The notes: generated by a model from the letters alone, not told the origin. A DNA stretch of 64,000 bases from Ruegeria_C sp041537925 (GCF_041537925.1 NZ_JBGOSH010000009.1:62001-126000); one strand, 5' to 3'. Shown: positions 8,936 through 16,526, counted from the stretch's first letter. Program-made: numbers and translations.

Positions 8936-9724
8936 GTGAAAGAAATGGTCAAGACACCAGAAGAGATTGAGCTGATGCGGGTGTCCGGTAAGCTTCTGGC
9001 CTCCGTTTTTGAGATGCTGGATCAGCAGGACTTTCTGGGTATGTCCACCTTGCAGGTCAATGATCTGGTCGAGGACTTCATCACCAATGATCTTGAGGCC
9101 CGTCCAGCAAGCAAAGGTCAGTACGGGTTCGAGTATGTTCTGAATTCCTCGATCAACGAGGTCGTATGTCACGGAGTGCCGTCAGATGATGATGTCATTC
9201 AGGACGGTGACATTGTGAACTTTGACATCACGCTGGAAAAGAACGGGTTCATTGCGGATTCAAGCAAAACATATCTGGTTGGAAATACTGCCCCCGCAAC
9301 CAAGCGGCTTGTGCTGATTGCCCAACAGGCCATGTGGCAAGGTATCAAGGCAGTAAAGCCTGGAGCCTATGTCGGCGATATTGGGTTCGCCATCGAGAAA
9401 TACGCCAAGAAGAACCGGTGCTCAGTTGTGCGTGAGTACTGCGGGCATGGCATCGGGCGAAAGATGCACGAGGAGCCCCAGGTCACGAACTTCGGAAAAC
9501 CAGGAACAGGCGTGAGGCTTCGGGAAGGAATGGTCTTCACGATTGAGCCTATGATCAACAGGGGCACTGGCAAGACTGTGACTAAGGATGATGGATGGAC
9601 GGTCATCACAAAAGACAGGAAGCTCTCAGCTCAGTTCGAACACACAGTTGCTGTGACCAAGTCGGGCGTCGAGGTACTGACGCTGCGTGGGAACGAGAGC
9701 GCAGCCGCGAGAGTCATCGAGTAG
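8936..9724 (+). CDS. map: Methionine aminopeptidase type I
   Basis: 262 residues from GTG at 8936 (ATG at 8945 is an alternative). From the GTG start all five metal ligands fall at the E. coli MetAP numbers: Asp97, Asp108, His171, Glu204 and Glu235, with His79 in VVCHG. The enzyme removes the initiator methionine from nascent proteins. It lacks the SH3-like or zinc-finger extension of some type Ib/Ic forms. It sits after a MocR regulator in accessory surroundings, so it may be a second copy besides the housekeeping gene; the window cannot show that. Confidence 0.93.
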   Translation: MKEMVKTPEEIELMRVSGKLLASVFEMLDQQDFLGMSTLQVNDLVEDFITNDLEARPASKGQYGFEYVLNSSINEVVCHGVPSDDDVIQDGDIVNFDITLEKNGFIADSSKTYLVGNTAPATKRLVLIAQQAMWQGIKAVKPGAYVGDIGFAIEKYAKKNRCSVVREYCGHGIGRKMHEEPQVTNFGKPGTGVRLREGMVFTIEPMINRGTGKTVTKDDGWTVITKDRKLSAQFEHTVAVTKSGVEVLTLRGNESAAARVIE

Positions 9725-9742
9725 ATGTGTTAGCATGCAATC

Positions 9743-10138
9743 ATGAGCGATCACGACGTCCTTAATCTGATCAAGCAAGCTGATTAGGCCGTAAGTGCTG
9801 AAGACTTTGAAGCTCTGATGGAGTTTTACGCTGATGATGCCGTTCTGGTCGTTCAGCCTGGTCAAATCGCAAGAGGTAAGGCTCAAATTAGGAAAGCGTT
9901 TGAAGCAATCGCGAAGCACTTCAAAAACGCACTGACCGTCTCGCAGGGCGAAGCGCAGGTGATCGAGGGTGGCGACACGGCACTGGTCGTCATGGAAACG
10001 CACCTTCACATTGGTGACGAGGCCGAGCCAATCACTCGCCGTGCAACTTATGTTTTCAGGAGAGATCCGGCTTACGGATGGCTTTGCACAGTCGACAACT
10101 CCTATGGAACCGAACTGCTCGACGCACCTTCACATTGA
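9743..10138 (+). pseudogene. SnoaL/DUF4440-like small protein gene with in-frame stop
   Basis: The frame opens at ATG 9743 with MSDHDVLNLIKQAD, meets TAG at codon 15 (9785-9787), and then continues open through AVSAEDFEALMEFYADDAVL and IARGKAQIRKAFEAIAKHF to a stop at 10136. The pattern of helix, FYADDAVL and (A/R)GKAQIR matches the NTF2-like SnoaL/DUF4440 superfamily. ATG at 9818 could restart inside the family core but would drop the first helix. The 3' end is the site of a shifted partial duplication (see 9998-10191), so the gene seems to be decaying. Confidence 0.7.
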
Positions 10139-10191
10139 TGACGAGATCAAGCCAGTCACTCGCCGTGCAACCTGTGTTTTCAGGAGAGATA
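9998..10191 (+). repeat. Imperfect direct duplication, 124-base offset
   Basis: About 70 bases at 9998-10067 recur at 10122-10191, both beginning ACGCACCTTCACATTG and sharing TCACTCGCCGTGCAAC and GTTTTCAGGAGAGAT. I count seven differences by eye. The offset of 124 is not a multiple of three, so the second copy is out of frame with the first and ends the SnoaL-like frame two codons after its start. It reads as a local slippage or duplication event at the 3' end of that gene. Confidence 0.85.
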
Positions 10192-10210
10192 GGTAGAAAT
10201 CAACAAGACT

Positions 10211-10235
10211 AAAAAGCTGCACCTTTGAAGCAGCT
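10211..10235 (-). terminator. Possible terminator after the HTH gene
   Basis: AGCTGC (10215-10220) and GCAGCT (10230-10235) form a perfect 6-bp stem with a nine-base loop; on the minus strand the stem is followed by five T. It lies about 120 bases beyond the stop of the HTH gene at 10354. The stem is short, so the call is tentative. Confidence 0.4.
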
Positions 10236-10353
10236 AGAAGTATGCTCATTTGCCGGAAGTTGCATCTCGAAACGCCCACTTGAGTGGACACATTAAGGCC
10301 CAACGCAGGCTGGGCATCTTGCTTCGAGAGTCTGAAAGTCACGGGACTCAAAT

Positions 10354-10881
10354 TTAAGAGCTTGGCTCAGGCAGCAATGGCTCCTCATTCAAGCCTCTCT
10401 TTGTAATCTCAGGATCCCTTTCGATCATTTCGAAGTATGCAACTGTTGAACCATCTGGTCTACGCGATCCATTCTCGTAGTTTTGAAGGGTTCGCATCTC
10501 AACACCATAGAGCACGGAGAACTGCTCCTGAGTGAAGCCTAGACGTCTCCTGAGCTGTTTTACCGAATACTCTTTCTTTGGCGTCACCAGATGGGCTCGT
10601 ATGCCATAACCAGTAAGCTCCCTCATAAGTTCATTGGGGTTCTCTACCTTCGGAACAATAATCGCGACAGGCTTCCCTGCGAGGGCAGAATCAACTGATC
10701 TCTTGGCCTTGGTCAGCGAGAGGCCGTTTCGACGCAAGGTCATCACTGCGAGATACGTGTTAGCGCCGCGGTCCACTTCACTTAGGATCAGGTGCTCTTT
10801 TGAACCGCATTGGTTTTGGGGTTCGCCCTGGGTTTGCCCCAGTCGTCCTTTTAGCTCCTTCAATGACAATTGCTTCGACAT
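10354..10881 (-). CDS. XRE-type HTH protein with an L7/L12- or ClpS-like N-terminal segment
   Basis: 175 residues; ATG at 10881 with GAGGTG eight bases upstream. Residues about 105-160 form an XRE/antitoxin-like helix-turn-helix (KQLRRRLGFTQEQFSVLYGV, TLQNYENGSRRPDG). Residues about 42-98 (TLRRNGLSLTKAKRSVDSAL, ELMRELTGYGIRAHLV) look like the helix-turn-strand pattern of the ribosomal L7/L12 C-terminal fold; that likeness is my own pattern reading, not a search hit. The 5' part overlaps the upstream low-confidence frame by 104 bases. It could be an orphan regulator or an antitoxin; no convincing toxin was identified. Confidence 0.7.
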   Translation of the reverse strand: MSKQLSLKELKGRLGQTQGEPQNQCGSKEHLILSEVDRGANTYLAVMTLRRNGLSLTKAKRSVDSALAGKPVAIIVPKVENPNELMRELTGYGIRAHLVTPKKEYSVKQLRRRLGFTQEQFSVLYGVEMRTLQNYENGSRRPDGSTVAYFEMIERDPEITKRGLNEEPLLPEPSS

Positions 10882-11068
10882 CGCGAAACACCTCTAGCTC
10901 CAATACGCCCCTGGCGATCTTACGTAACTCAATGCCGCCGATACTGTTGAGATCTAAGCCATCCTCTCCATGAGTGTGCGTTCTTCGAGCGATGACTACA
11001 TCTCCATCAATCTCATTTTCCCCCAGCATAACCAAGGCTCCGACATTAAGTCGTACTGAGACCAGCAA
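10778..11068 (-). CDS. Hypothetical protein overlapping the HTH gene
   Basis: A 96-residue frame beginning TTG at 11068, with no in-frame ATG or GTG, since an upstream TAA closes the extension. It contains ELRKIARGVLELEVFRDVEA and KRTTGANPGRTPKPMRFKR, which look protein-like and basic at the end. It overlaps the next gene by 104 bases in another frame, which places that gene's ribosome binding site inside this one. I do not recognise the family. It could be a small partner of the HTH protein, a decayed gene with a lost start, or spurious. Confidence 0.35.
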   Translation of the reverse strand: MLVSVRLNVGALVMLGENEIDGDVVIARRTHTHGEDGLDLNSIGGIELRKIARGVLELEVFRDVEAIVIEGAKRTTGANPGRTPKPMRFKRAPDPK

Positions 11069-11348
11069 AATATCACCTTCGCTCTCGGAGCCTACCTCAA
11101 CAGCCAGGACACTTATTTAATTTAAATACGTCAATGAGTGATATGTTTCAAGCTGCCCACAGAGAGAAGTTCAACGTCCCACTCTTAGTAACGTGCTAAA
11201 AAACAAGCAATAATGGCATTCCTGCCCATAGCGGGAAGCACACAAAGTATGCTCAATTTCGTGTAATGCCTGCTATGAGGAATAAACGGCATCAATGAAG
11301 ACGCCCGAGACGACTTATTGCTGATAGATATTGTTTTCGGTTAGGAGG

Positions 11349-11969
11349 TTACGAACCGGTAGAGTTGAGCGCCAACTGCGTAAATCTTCTGATGTCGGCT
11401 GACCTGACTGGTCTGTGTTGAACGATAACGTGCCAGTAGAGTGGCGCGATGAACAGGTCGAGCATCATCTGCCGATCCGTGTCTTGGGAAAGCTCACCAC
11501 GCTCAATAGCTCTGTCCAACATGATCATTGCCTGGGCCCGGCGATCCCGCGTCACACTCTCCAGCAATTCGGCAAGCTCATCAGAACGAGCGTGCTCAGC
11601 ATGCAGGTCCGGTAGAATCCGTCTCACAAGCGGATGACGCAGAGTTGCAGCCATTCTCCTCATAAGCCTGGCAACGTCCTTCTCAAACGATCCTGTGTCC
11701 GGAATAGGGGTGATATTTGTCGCCGTTGATTTCACCGCTTCGGTCACCAGCTCAAACTTGGATTTACTCCGTCGATAGAGCGCCGCCTTTCCGACACCAG
11801 CCCGCGCCGAAATGCGCTCCATGCGTAGCGCAGAATACCCTGTTTCCGCCCATTCTTCGAACAAGGCACGTTGGATTGCATCCGTCACCGTGTCTTGCAA
11901 AACGGCAGCCCCGGCAGGCTTCCGACGTGGCTGAATGAAATTTTTTTCGTCGGAACCCTTGCGTTCCAT
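11349..11969 (-). CDS. TetR/AcrR family transcriptional regulator
   Basis: 206 residues. The HTH lies at about 25-75 (ALFEEWAETGYSALRMERIS, ARAGVGKAALYRRSKSKFEL), followed by the ligand domain with a TetR_C-type segment (LVRRILPDLHAEHARSDELA). It diverges from the EamA/YdcZ-like transporter gene at 12076 across 106 bases that contain inverted CAGTATCG / CGATACTG octamers, so it probably represses that operon and itself. The ligand is unknown. Confidence 0.92.
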   Translation of the reverse strand: MERKGSDEKNFIQPRRKPAGAAVLQDTVTDAIQRALFEEWAETGYSALRMERISARAGVGKAALYRRSKSKFELVTEAVKSTATNITPIPDTGSFEKDVARLMRRMAATLRHPLVRRILPDLHAEHARSDELAELLESVTRDRRAQAMIMLDRAIERGELSQDTDRQMMLDLFIAPLYWHVIVQHRPVRSADIRRFTQLALNSTGS

Positions 11970-11990
11970 CGTGATTCTCCCTTATGTAGG

Positions 11991-12039
11991 ACGAAACAGT
12001 ATCGTTCCGACGTAGTTTGAAGCAAACTTATCGATACTG
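11991..12039. promoter_or_regulatory. Candidate TetR operator
   Basis: Between the divergent TetR and transporter genes, CAGTATCG (11997-12004) and its reverse complement CGATACTG (12032-12039) form a perfect 8-bp inverted pair spaced 27 bases. The left copy lies inside GAAACAGTATCGTTCC, itself a near palindrome. Position and symmetry fit an autoregulated TetR site; no experimental motif was matched. Confidence 0.45.
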
Positions 12040-12075
12040 CAACCTGTTTTTGGCGACTTGTGAAAGGACGCGAAG

Positions 12076-12537
12076 ATGGACCTGAAAATCGCACTTCTGT
12101 GGTTTGCGCCTCTGCTTTGCGGCGCTTTGATACCCATCCATGCCGGAATGAACGCCGAGCTCAGCCGCGCGGCTGGTCACCCACTCTGGGCGACCCTGTT
12201 GTCCTTTGGAATTTCATTTGTTTGCCTGGTGGGCGGGATCGCTTGGCTCCGTCCAACATTGCCAAGCTTATCATCGCTATATGTGGCTCCTCCCTGGGCG
12301 TGGGTAGGAGGTGTGATCGGTGTCATTTACGTGATGGCGACCATGGTTCTGATCCCACGCTTTGGGGCCGCCGCCTTTATTGCTGCTGTTGTCGCCGGTC
12401 AAATGACAATGGCACTCATCCTGGACCAGAACGGGCTACTTGGGAACGCTCCTCGACCAGCAGACTTCTATCGCATCGCTGGTGCTGTGTTGTCGATTGC
12501 AGGTGTCCTCATCATGCAGATTGGAAAAACAACATAA
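12076..12537 (+). CDS. DMT superfamily transporter, YdcZ/DUF606 type
   Basis: 153 residues, almost wholly hydrophobic, with about five membrane helices (IALLWFAPLLCGALIP, LLSFGISFVCLVGGIAWL, WVGGVIGVIYVMATMVLI, AAFIAAVVAGQMTMALI, IAGAVLSIAGVLIMQIG). The motif HAGMNAELSRAAGHPLWATL is typical of the short YdcZ (DUF606) branch of the drug/metabolite transporters, which likely dimerise. It is the first gene of a probable operon with the NTF2-like and NmrA-like genes and is divergent from TetR. Substrate unknown. Confidence 0.88.
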   Translation: MDLKIALLWFAPLLCGALIPIHAGMNAELSRAAGHPLWATLLSFGISFVCLVGGIAWLRPTLPSLSSLYVAPPWAWVGGVIGVIYVMATMVLIPRFGAAAFIAAVVAGQMTMALILDQNGLLGNAPRPADFYRIAGAVLSIAGVLIMQIGKTT

Positions 12538-12600
12538 ACCAAGCCACCACTCACACAAAAATCTTCCCGAATAGGGATCAACACGAAGTTAGGAGAGATC

Positions 12601-13056
12601 ATGTCTGATACGAACACGATACCAAGCTTTGGCGCGATGCTACGCCGCGCCCTCGGCGATGTAATCATCGCAGATGCGGGTGAGAACTTCCTGGACATGT
12701 GTGATGAAGGCATTGTGTTCGAGTTCCCGTTTTCGCCAGAAGGCTCCGTGCGAGAACTGCGCGGGCGGGATGCAATGGCGGCCTATCTTCCCAAGGCTGG
12801 TGGCCTCATCAGCTTTGAATCCATGAGCCCCGCGATCACCCATGTTGCCAAAGACGGCGAGACCTTTGTTTTGGAATTCTCCTGTAAAGGCAAAGGCGAA
12901 GCTGGACGCTATGACCAGAACTACATCTCGGTTATCGAGGTCAAAAACGGACGTATCACCAACTACCGTGACTACTGGAATCCTCTGGTTCTGCTGAATG
13001 CGGTCGGAGGCGTCGAAGTTCTGAAATCTAAGCTGGGAGACTTTATCGATGACTAA
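12601..13056 (+). CDS. NTF2-like (SnoaL-type) protein
   Basis: 151 residues with the NTF2-like pattern: an early helix, then DEGIVFEFPFSPEGSVRELR and GRDAMAAYLPKAGG, and a C-terminal sheet with YISVIEVKNGRITNYRDYWN. These small cone-shaped proteins act as isomerases, hydratases or binding domains; the catalytic role here is undetermined. The ribosome binding site TTAGGAGA precedes ATG. The stop overlaps the start of the NmrA-like gene by eight bases, so the two are translationally coupled. Confidence 0.85.
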   Translation: MSDTNTIPSFGAMLRRALGDVIIADAGENFLDMCDEGIVFEFPFSPEGSVRELRGRDAMAAYLPKAGGLISFESMSPAITHVAKDGETFVLEFSCKGKGEAGRYDQNYISVIEVKNGRITNYRDYWNPLVLLNAVGGVEVLKSKLGDFIDD

Positions 13057-13924
13057 TACCATTCTTGTCACTGGCGGCACCGGGAAAACCGGCAGCCGCG
13101 TTGTCGAGCAGCTGAAAGCGAATGGTGTCGTTCCGCGCGTCGGCACACGTAGCCCAAAGCGTGCGAACGATGTGCGCTTCGACTGGAAAGACCCATCGAC
13201 TTTCGCGGATGCCTTCGATGGCGTCAGGGCTGTTTATCTCGTAGCACCCACAGACACCGTAGATTCACTGGGAGCAATGCAGCCCGGCCTTGAGGCAGCA
13301 CTTGCCACTGGTGTCTCGCGCTTTGTGCTACTGAGTGCTTCCTCGCTTGAGGAGAGCGGCCCCATGATGGGCGCGGTTCACGCCTGGCTTCGTACCAATG
13401 CTCTGGAATGGGGAGTGTTGCGGCCAACCTGGTTCATGCAGAACTTTTCGGAACAGCAGCATCATGATCCTATCCGTGATGAAGGGGCCATCTACACAGC
13501 GACTGATGACGGCCGTATAGGCTTTATCGATGCGAACGATATTGCTGCTTGCGCCGCAGCTCTGCTGGTGGCTCCGTCAGTCGAGAATAAGAACTACATC
13601 CTCACCGGCCCCGAAGCGATTTCCTATGATGTGGTTGCCGAGACGCTGAGCAATCAATTGGGACGGCAAATCACCCACCATCGCCTGACAGTTGACGGTC
13701 TCGCTGCGCGGCATCGTGATCATGGATTGCCTGACGAGTATGCGACCACGTTGGCTGCGATGGATGGTGCAATTGCGTCCGGATCTGAGGATCGCGTCAC
13801 CGATCATGTTCTGCATCTGAGCGGACGGGCTCCCACGTCCTTCGCAGATTTCGTTCGGCAAAACCTTGGGGCCTGGTCAACCCGGTCAATAGAGATGCCT
13901 CGTGGGACAACAACAGTCAGTTGA
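13049..13924 (+). CDS. NmrA/atypical SDR NAD(P)H-binding protein
   Basis: 291 residues. The N-terminal Rossmann motif VTGGTGKTGSRVVEQL (about 6-21) is followed by PRVGTRSPKRAND, and the segment VRAVYLVAPT, typical of atypical SDRs of the NmrA/QOR2 type. RPTWFMQNFSE around residue 130 is the usual family landmark; the active-site YxxxK is absent, as expected for this branch. It probably binds NADP and either reduces or senses it. It is last in the TetR-controlled operon. Confidence 0.88.
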   Translation: MTNTILVTGGTGKTGSRVVEQLKANGVVPRVGTRSPKRANDVRFDWKDPSTFADAFDGVRAVYLVAPTDTVDSLGAMQPGLEAALATGVSRFVLLSASSLEESGPMMGAVHAWLRTNALEWGVLRPTWFMQNFSEQQHHDPIRDEGAIYTATDDGRIGFIDANDIAACAAALLVAPSVENKNYILTGPEAISYDVVAETLSNQLGRQITHHRLTVDGLAARHRDHGLPDEYATTLAAMDGAIASGSEDRVTDHVLHLSGRAPTSFADFVRQNLGAWSTRSIEMPRGTTTVS

Positions 13925-13959
13925 GCTGAGTGCACGGCGCGGTGACGGCGAGCTCACGA

Positions 13960-14568
13960 TCACGATTGCGGTGCGGGTACAAAGCCGTCACTTTCGGGCT
14001 GGTAGAACTGCATCGTTGCACCATTTCCACAGTGCTCAAATCTGGTAAGCTTTAGTCGGCATGGCGGGCTGCCGTTCTCGAAAAGGCGCTTTCCGCCGCC
14101 GACAACTACCGGAAAAATCCACAAGCGGAACTCGTCGATAAGGTTATGGGCTAGAAGAGTTTGTATCAGCCGGGCGCTGCCATGAACCTGCAAAAGAGGC
14201 CCATCCCGTGCCTTCAAAGACGAGATATCGCCGACGACGTCATCGTTGATCGGGTGCGAGTTTTCCCAGCGCAAACCGTCAGGCTGCGATGTCGCTACGT
14301 ATTTTCTGGCCCCATTCATTCGGTCTGACAGAGCGGATTTTGGTGCGTTCGGCCAATGACCCGCGAAGATGTCGTAGGTCTTGCGGCCAAAAACCATGTC
14401 ATACGGTTCGGACATGGCGTGACGTTCAACCTGATCCATCACGCCCTCCCAAAACGGCGCGGCCCAGCCACCGTGTTCAAATCCTTCGGACGGATCTTCT
14501 TCTGGCATACTTGGGGATTGCATCACGCCATCGAGCGTCACGAATGTCAGAATGGCTAGCTGTCGCAT
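13960..14568 (-). CDS. Dihydrofolate reductase family protein (RibD C-terminal-like)
   Basis: 202 residues. The opening MRQLAILTFVTLDGVMQSPS and later MVFGRKTYDIFAGHWPN, then PLLQVHGSARLIQTLLAHNL and FPVVVGGGKRLFEN, match the RibD_C/DHFR-fold family common in operons with SRPBCC and ArsR genes. These proteins probably reduce an NADPH-dependent substrate but are not folate-essential DHFR. It is third in a minus-strand operon after ArsR and SRPBCC, spaced 12 bases from the latter. Confidence 0.88.
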   Translation of the reverse strand: MRQLAILTFVTLDGVMQSPSMPEEDPSEGFEHGGWAAPFWEGVMDQVERHAMSEPYDMVFGRKTYDIFAGHWPNAPKSALSDRMNGARKYVATSQPDGLRWENSHPINDDVVGDISSLKARDGPLLQVHGSARLIQTLLAHNLIDEFRLWIFPVVVGGGKRLFENGSPPCRLKLTRFEHCGNGATMQFYQPESDGFVPAPQS

Positions 14569-14580
14569 TTGTCCTACCTG

Positions 14581-15072
14581 TCAGCCGCCTTCTCTTGCGG
14601 AAAGATACTCGACAAGCTTGTCAAAGGCCTGATTCCAGCCGCCGGCACCTGCTGTGCCCGCCTCAACACCGATGTGGACCATGGTCATTAACGTTTTCCC
14701 GTTCGCTTCAGAGAGTTCAACAATGATCTCGGTTATGTCGGGAAAGTCATCAGGCATACCCATCGCCTGCGGTGTGATAAGGTTGCCATCCTCATCACAC
14801 ATACTCTCCGTATAGACGAGACGATGCGGTCGGTTGACTTCTTTGTACACGCCAGTGAACCACATTTTCATGGGTCGCTCAGCCGACTTCATTTCCATGC
14901 AAACCTTACGCGTGCCGCCAACAACCACGTCCATTTCGGCTACTGGAACCGACATGCCACGGGGTCCGTACCATGCACTAAACAGGGCCGGGTCAGTCCA
15001 CATGTCCCAGATGGTGCCAATCGGGGCTTCAAATTCTCGCTCGATCTTTACCCATTTCTTCTCGTCATTCAT
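14581..15072 (-). CDS. SRPBCC (AHSA1/ActivatorHsp90-like) domain protein
   Basis: 163 residues with the START-like AHSA1 pattern: KIEREFEAPIGTIWDMWTDP at the start, FSAWYGPRGMSVPVAEMDVV, then GWNQAFDKLVEYL at the end. The fold forms a hydrophobic cavity; the ligand of this subfamily is unknown. It overlaps the ArsR gene by eight bases and is followed by the DHFR-like gene, an arrangement seen widely in bacteria. Confidence 0.9.
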   Translation of the reverse strand: MNDEKKWVKIEREFEAPIGTIWDMWTDPALFSAWYGPRGMSVPVAEMDVVVGGTRKVCMEMKSAERPMKMWFTGVYKEVNRPHRLVYTESMCDEDGNLITPQAMGMPDDFPDITEIIVELSEANGKTLMTMVHIGVEAGTAGAGGWNQAFDKLVEYLSAREGG

Positions 15073-15403
15073 CTGGTGTTTCCTTCATTCCATTCAGAAT
15101 TCTGTCCATGGCGTCGAACCGAGCCTCCCAGAAGAAACGGTATTGGTCGGTCCAGCTTGCAACGGCCTCCAACGGTTTTGTGTCTAAAGCACAAGGGCGG
15201 AACTGAGCATCCTTGCCACGTGAGACCAAGCCAGCAGCCTCCAGCACCCGGATATGTTTGGAAATCGCGGGTAAGGTCGCATCGAAGGGTTCTGCAAGCT
15301 CGTTCACGGTCGCTGTGCCTTTGGCCAATCGGGCCAGAATTGCGCGCCTCGTCGGGTGCGCCAGTGCTGAAAAAGCTGCATCAAGTTGTTTATCACCTGC
15401 CAT
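15065..15403 (-). CDS. ArsR-type winged-helix repressor
   Basis: 112 residues: LDAAFSALAHPTRRAILARL, TVNELAEPFDATLPAISKHI and RVLEAAGLVSRGKDAQFRPC, a full ArsR/SmtB winged helix. No metal-binding CxC pair is visible in the recognition helix, so it is probably not a metal sensor; it belongs to the type paired with SRPBCC proteins. A perfect inverted repeat lies eight bases upstream of its start (15411-15448), pointing to autorepression. Confidence 0.92.
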   Translation of the reverse strand: MAGDKQLDAAFSALAHPTRRAILARLAKGTATVNELAEPFDATLPAISKHIRVLEAAGLVSRGKDAQFRPCALDTKPLEAVASWTDQYRFFWEARFDAMDRILNGMKETPDE

Positions 15404-15410
15404 GGCGCAA

Positions 15411-15448
15411 TATTATACCAGTTAGTTAATTAATCAACTGGTATAATA
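15411..15448. promoter_or_regulatory. Perfect 13-bp inverted repeat, candidate ArsR operator and promoter
   Basis: TATTATACCAGTT (15411-15423) and AACTGGTATAATA (15436-15448) are exact reverse complements around a 12-base AT-rich spacer. Each arm contains TATAAT when read outward. On the minus strand the TATAAT ends eight bases before the ArsR ATG with no evident Shine-Dalgarno, so the repressor may be expressed from a leaderless transcript with its operator over the promoter. Confidence 0.75.
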
Positions 15449-15597
15449 GAGTTCTGCAAGTACGTGTTCGCATTCGCCGCTTTTGTGCGGCTTAGGCGAG
15501 CCGAAGTTCAATACACCGTCGGCAGACACCATCAGTTTTGGAGCGTTCCCAGGCAAATGGTTGACTTCAACCTGAATGGTGAACTAATTCGATATAT

Positions 15598-15648
15598 ATG
15601 ATGAAAGCGTTCGACATTTCCAAAGGTTATTACCCTCAGCTTGCATAG
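15598..15648 (+). CDS. Candidate leader peptide with Phe and tandem Tyr codons
   Basis: ATG ATG then 14 codons, giving MMKAFDISKGYYPQLA and TAG. The Tyr-Tyr pair and single Phe would suit ribosome-mediated attenuation of an aromatic amino acid gene. No strong Shine-Dalgarno is seen (TGGTGA lies 15 bases before the first ATG), and short frames arise by chance, so the call depends on the downstream hairpins. Confidence 0.35.
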   Translation: MMKAFDISKGYYPQLA

Positions 15649-15673
15649 CTGCGGACGCTTCACTGTGAATTTT

Positions 15674-15731
15674 CCGCTGCCCTGACAGCGGTCTTAACAC
15701 GAAATGATCTCCTGCCGGGCGGCAGTTTTTT
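15674..15731 (+). promoter_or_regulatory. Candidate transcription attenuator hairpins
   Basis: CCGCTG / CAGCGG (15674-15679, 15686-15691) is a perfect stem, and CTGCC / GGCAG (15712-15716, 15721-15725) is a second stem followed at once by six T. The latter has intrinsic-terminator form and stops 11 bases before the tyrA-like start codon, with the GAGG ribosome binding site between. CTGCC in the first hairpin can alternatively pair with GGCAG of the second, allowing an antiterminator. Confidence 0.5.
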
Positions 15732-15742
15732 GAGGTCATGAG

Positions 15743-16516
15743 ATGAAAAACTCTAGAGTTGAAAAAACCGAGACGTCTGTCGGTATCATCGGTTTCGGCG
15801 CATTTGGGCAGCTGATCGCCAGACACTTGAACCAGAAATTTGAGTTGCTTGCATATGATCCGTCACCACACCTGGGAGAAGACGCGTCGAAGCTCGGCGT
15901 GTCATTTGCTTCTCTTGGTCAAGTTGCAATGTGCGACGTTATTGTAATCGCTTCACCTGTTTCAAGCTTTGAGAGTGTAGTGAAATCCATTGCTGCAATC
16001 TGCCGGCCAGGTGCGATCATAGTTGATGTTGGCTCGGTAAAAGTTCAACCCTCTGAAATTATGGACAGGCTACTCCCAGATTACGTTAGTATCGTCGCAA
16101 CCCATCCACTATTCGGCCCGCAAAGCGCTCGCAATGGTGTCAGAGGTCTAAAGATCGCGGTTTGTCCAATACGCGGGCATCACCATACCCATGTTGCGGC
16201 TTTTCTACGAAAACACCTAGGCCTTCACGTCATAATGACGACACCTGACCAGCACGACAGGGATGCGGCAACTGTTCAAGGCATTACCCATTTGATTGCT
16301 AAAGTGTTGCTGCGCATGGGGCCTTTACCGTCTCGCATGACGACCAGAAGTTTTGATCTGATCTCAGAAGCGATCTCGATGGTACAACATGATGCGCCAG
16401 AGGTTTTTGAGGCTATTGAGAACGCAAACCCCTACACAAAAGAAGTCAGGCAACGGTTCTTTGGTTTGGCATTCGAACTGAGTTCTATTTTGGAAGATAG
16501 CGAGAAGCACGATTGA
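15743..16516 (+). CDS. Prephenate/arogenate dehydrogenase-like protein (TyrA family)
   Basis: 257 residues. A Rossmann motif GIIGFGAFGQ (14-23) opens the protein, followed by VDVGSVKVQPSEIMD (near 98-112) and ATHPLFGPQSARNG, the TyrA signature with the substrate-binding histidine. The C-terminal helical dimer part is short, and the length is below the usual 280-370 residues; no chorismate mutase or ACT domain is present. The closest look is the plant-type arogenate dehydrogenase branch. Expected reaction: NAD(P)-dependent oxidation of prephenate or arogenate in tyrosine synthesis. It may be secondary to a housekeeping tyrC elsewhere. Confidence 0.85.
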   Translation: MKNSRVEKTETSVGIIGFGAFGQLIARHLNQKFELLAYDPSPHLGEDASKLGVSFASLGQVAMCDVIVIASPVSSFESVVKSIAAICRPGAIIVDVGSVKVQPSEIMDRLLPDYVSIVATHPLFGPQSARNGVRGLKIAVCPIRGHHHTHVAAFLRKHLGLHVIMTTPDQHDRDAATVQGITHLIAKVLLRMGPLPSRMTTRSFDLISEAISMVQHDAPEVFEAIENANPYTKEVRQRFFGLAFELSSILEDSEKHD

Positions 16517-16526
16517 GCAGCTACCT

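Larger units (their letters stand above)
15449..15742 (+). other. Leader region before the prephenate-dehydrogenase-like gene
   Basis: No protein gene of normal size is visible. It contains a 16-codon frame from 15598 to 15648 reading MMKAFDISKGYYPQLA with one Phe and a Tyr pair, then a 6-bp hairpin at 15674-15691, then a hairpin with T-run at 15712-15731 that ends 11 bases before the next ATG. The layout resembles an amino acid attenuator. The first ~150 bases show nothing recognisable. Confidence 0.45.

Noticed and set aside
10778..10881. A definite toxin-antitoxin assignment for the overlapping pair
   Set aside because: The upstream frame has only a TTG start and no recognisable toxin family; listed as low-confidence instead.
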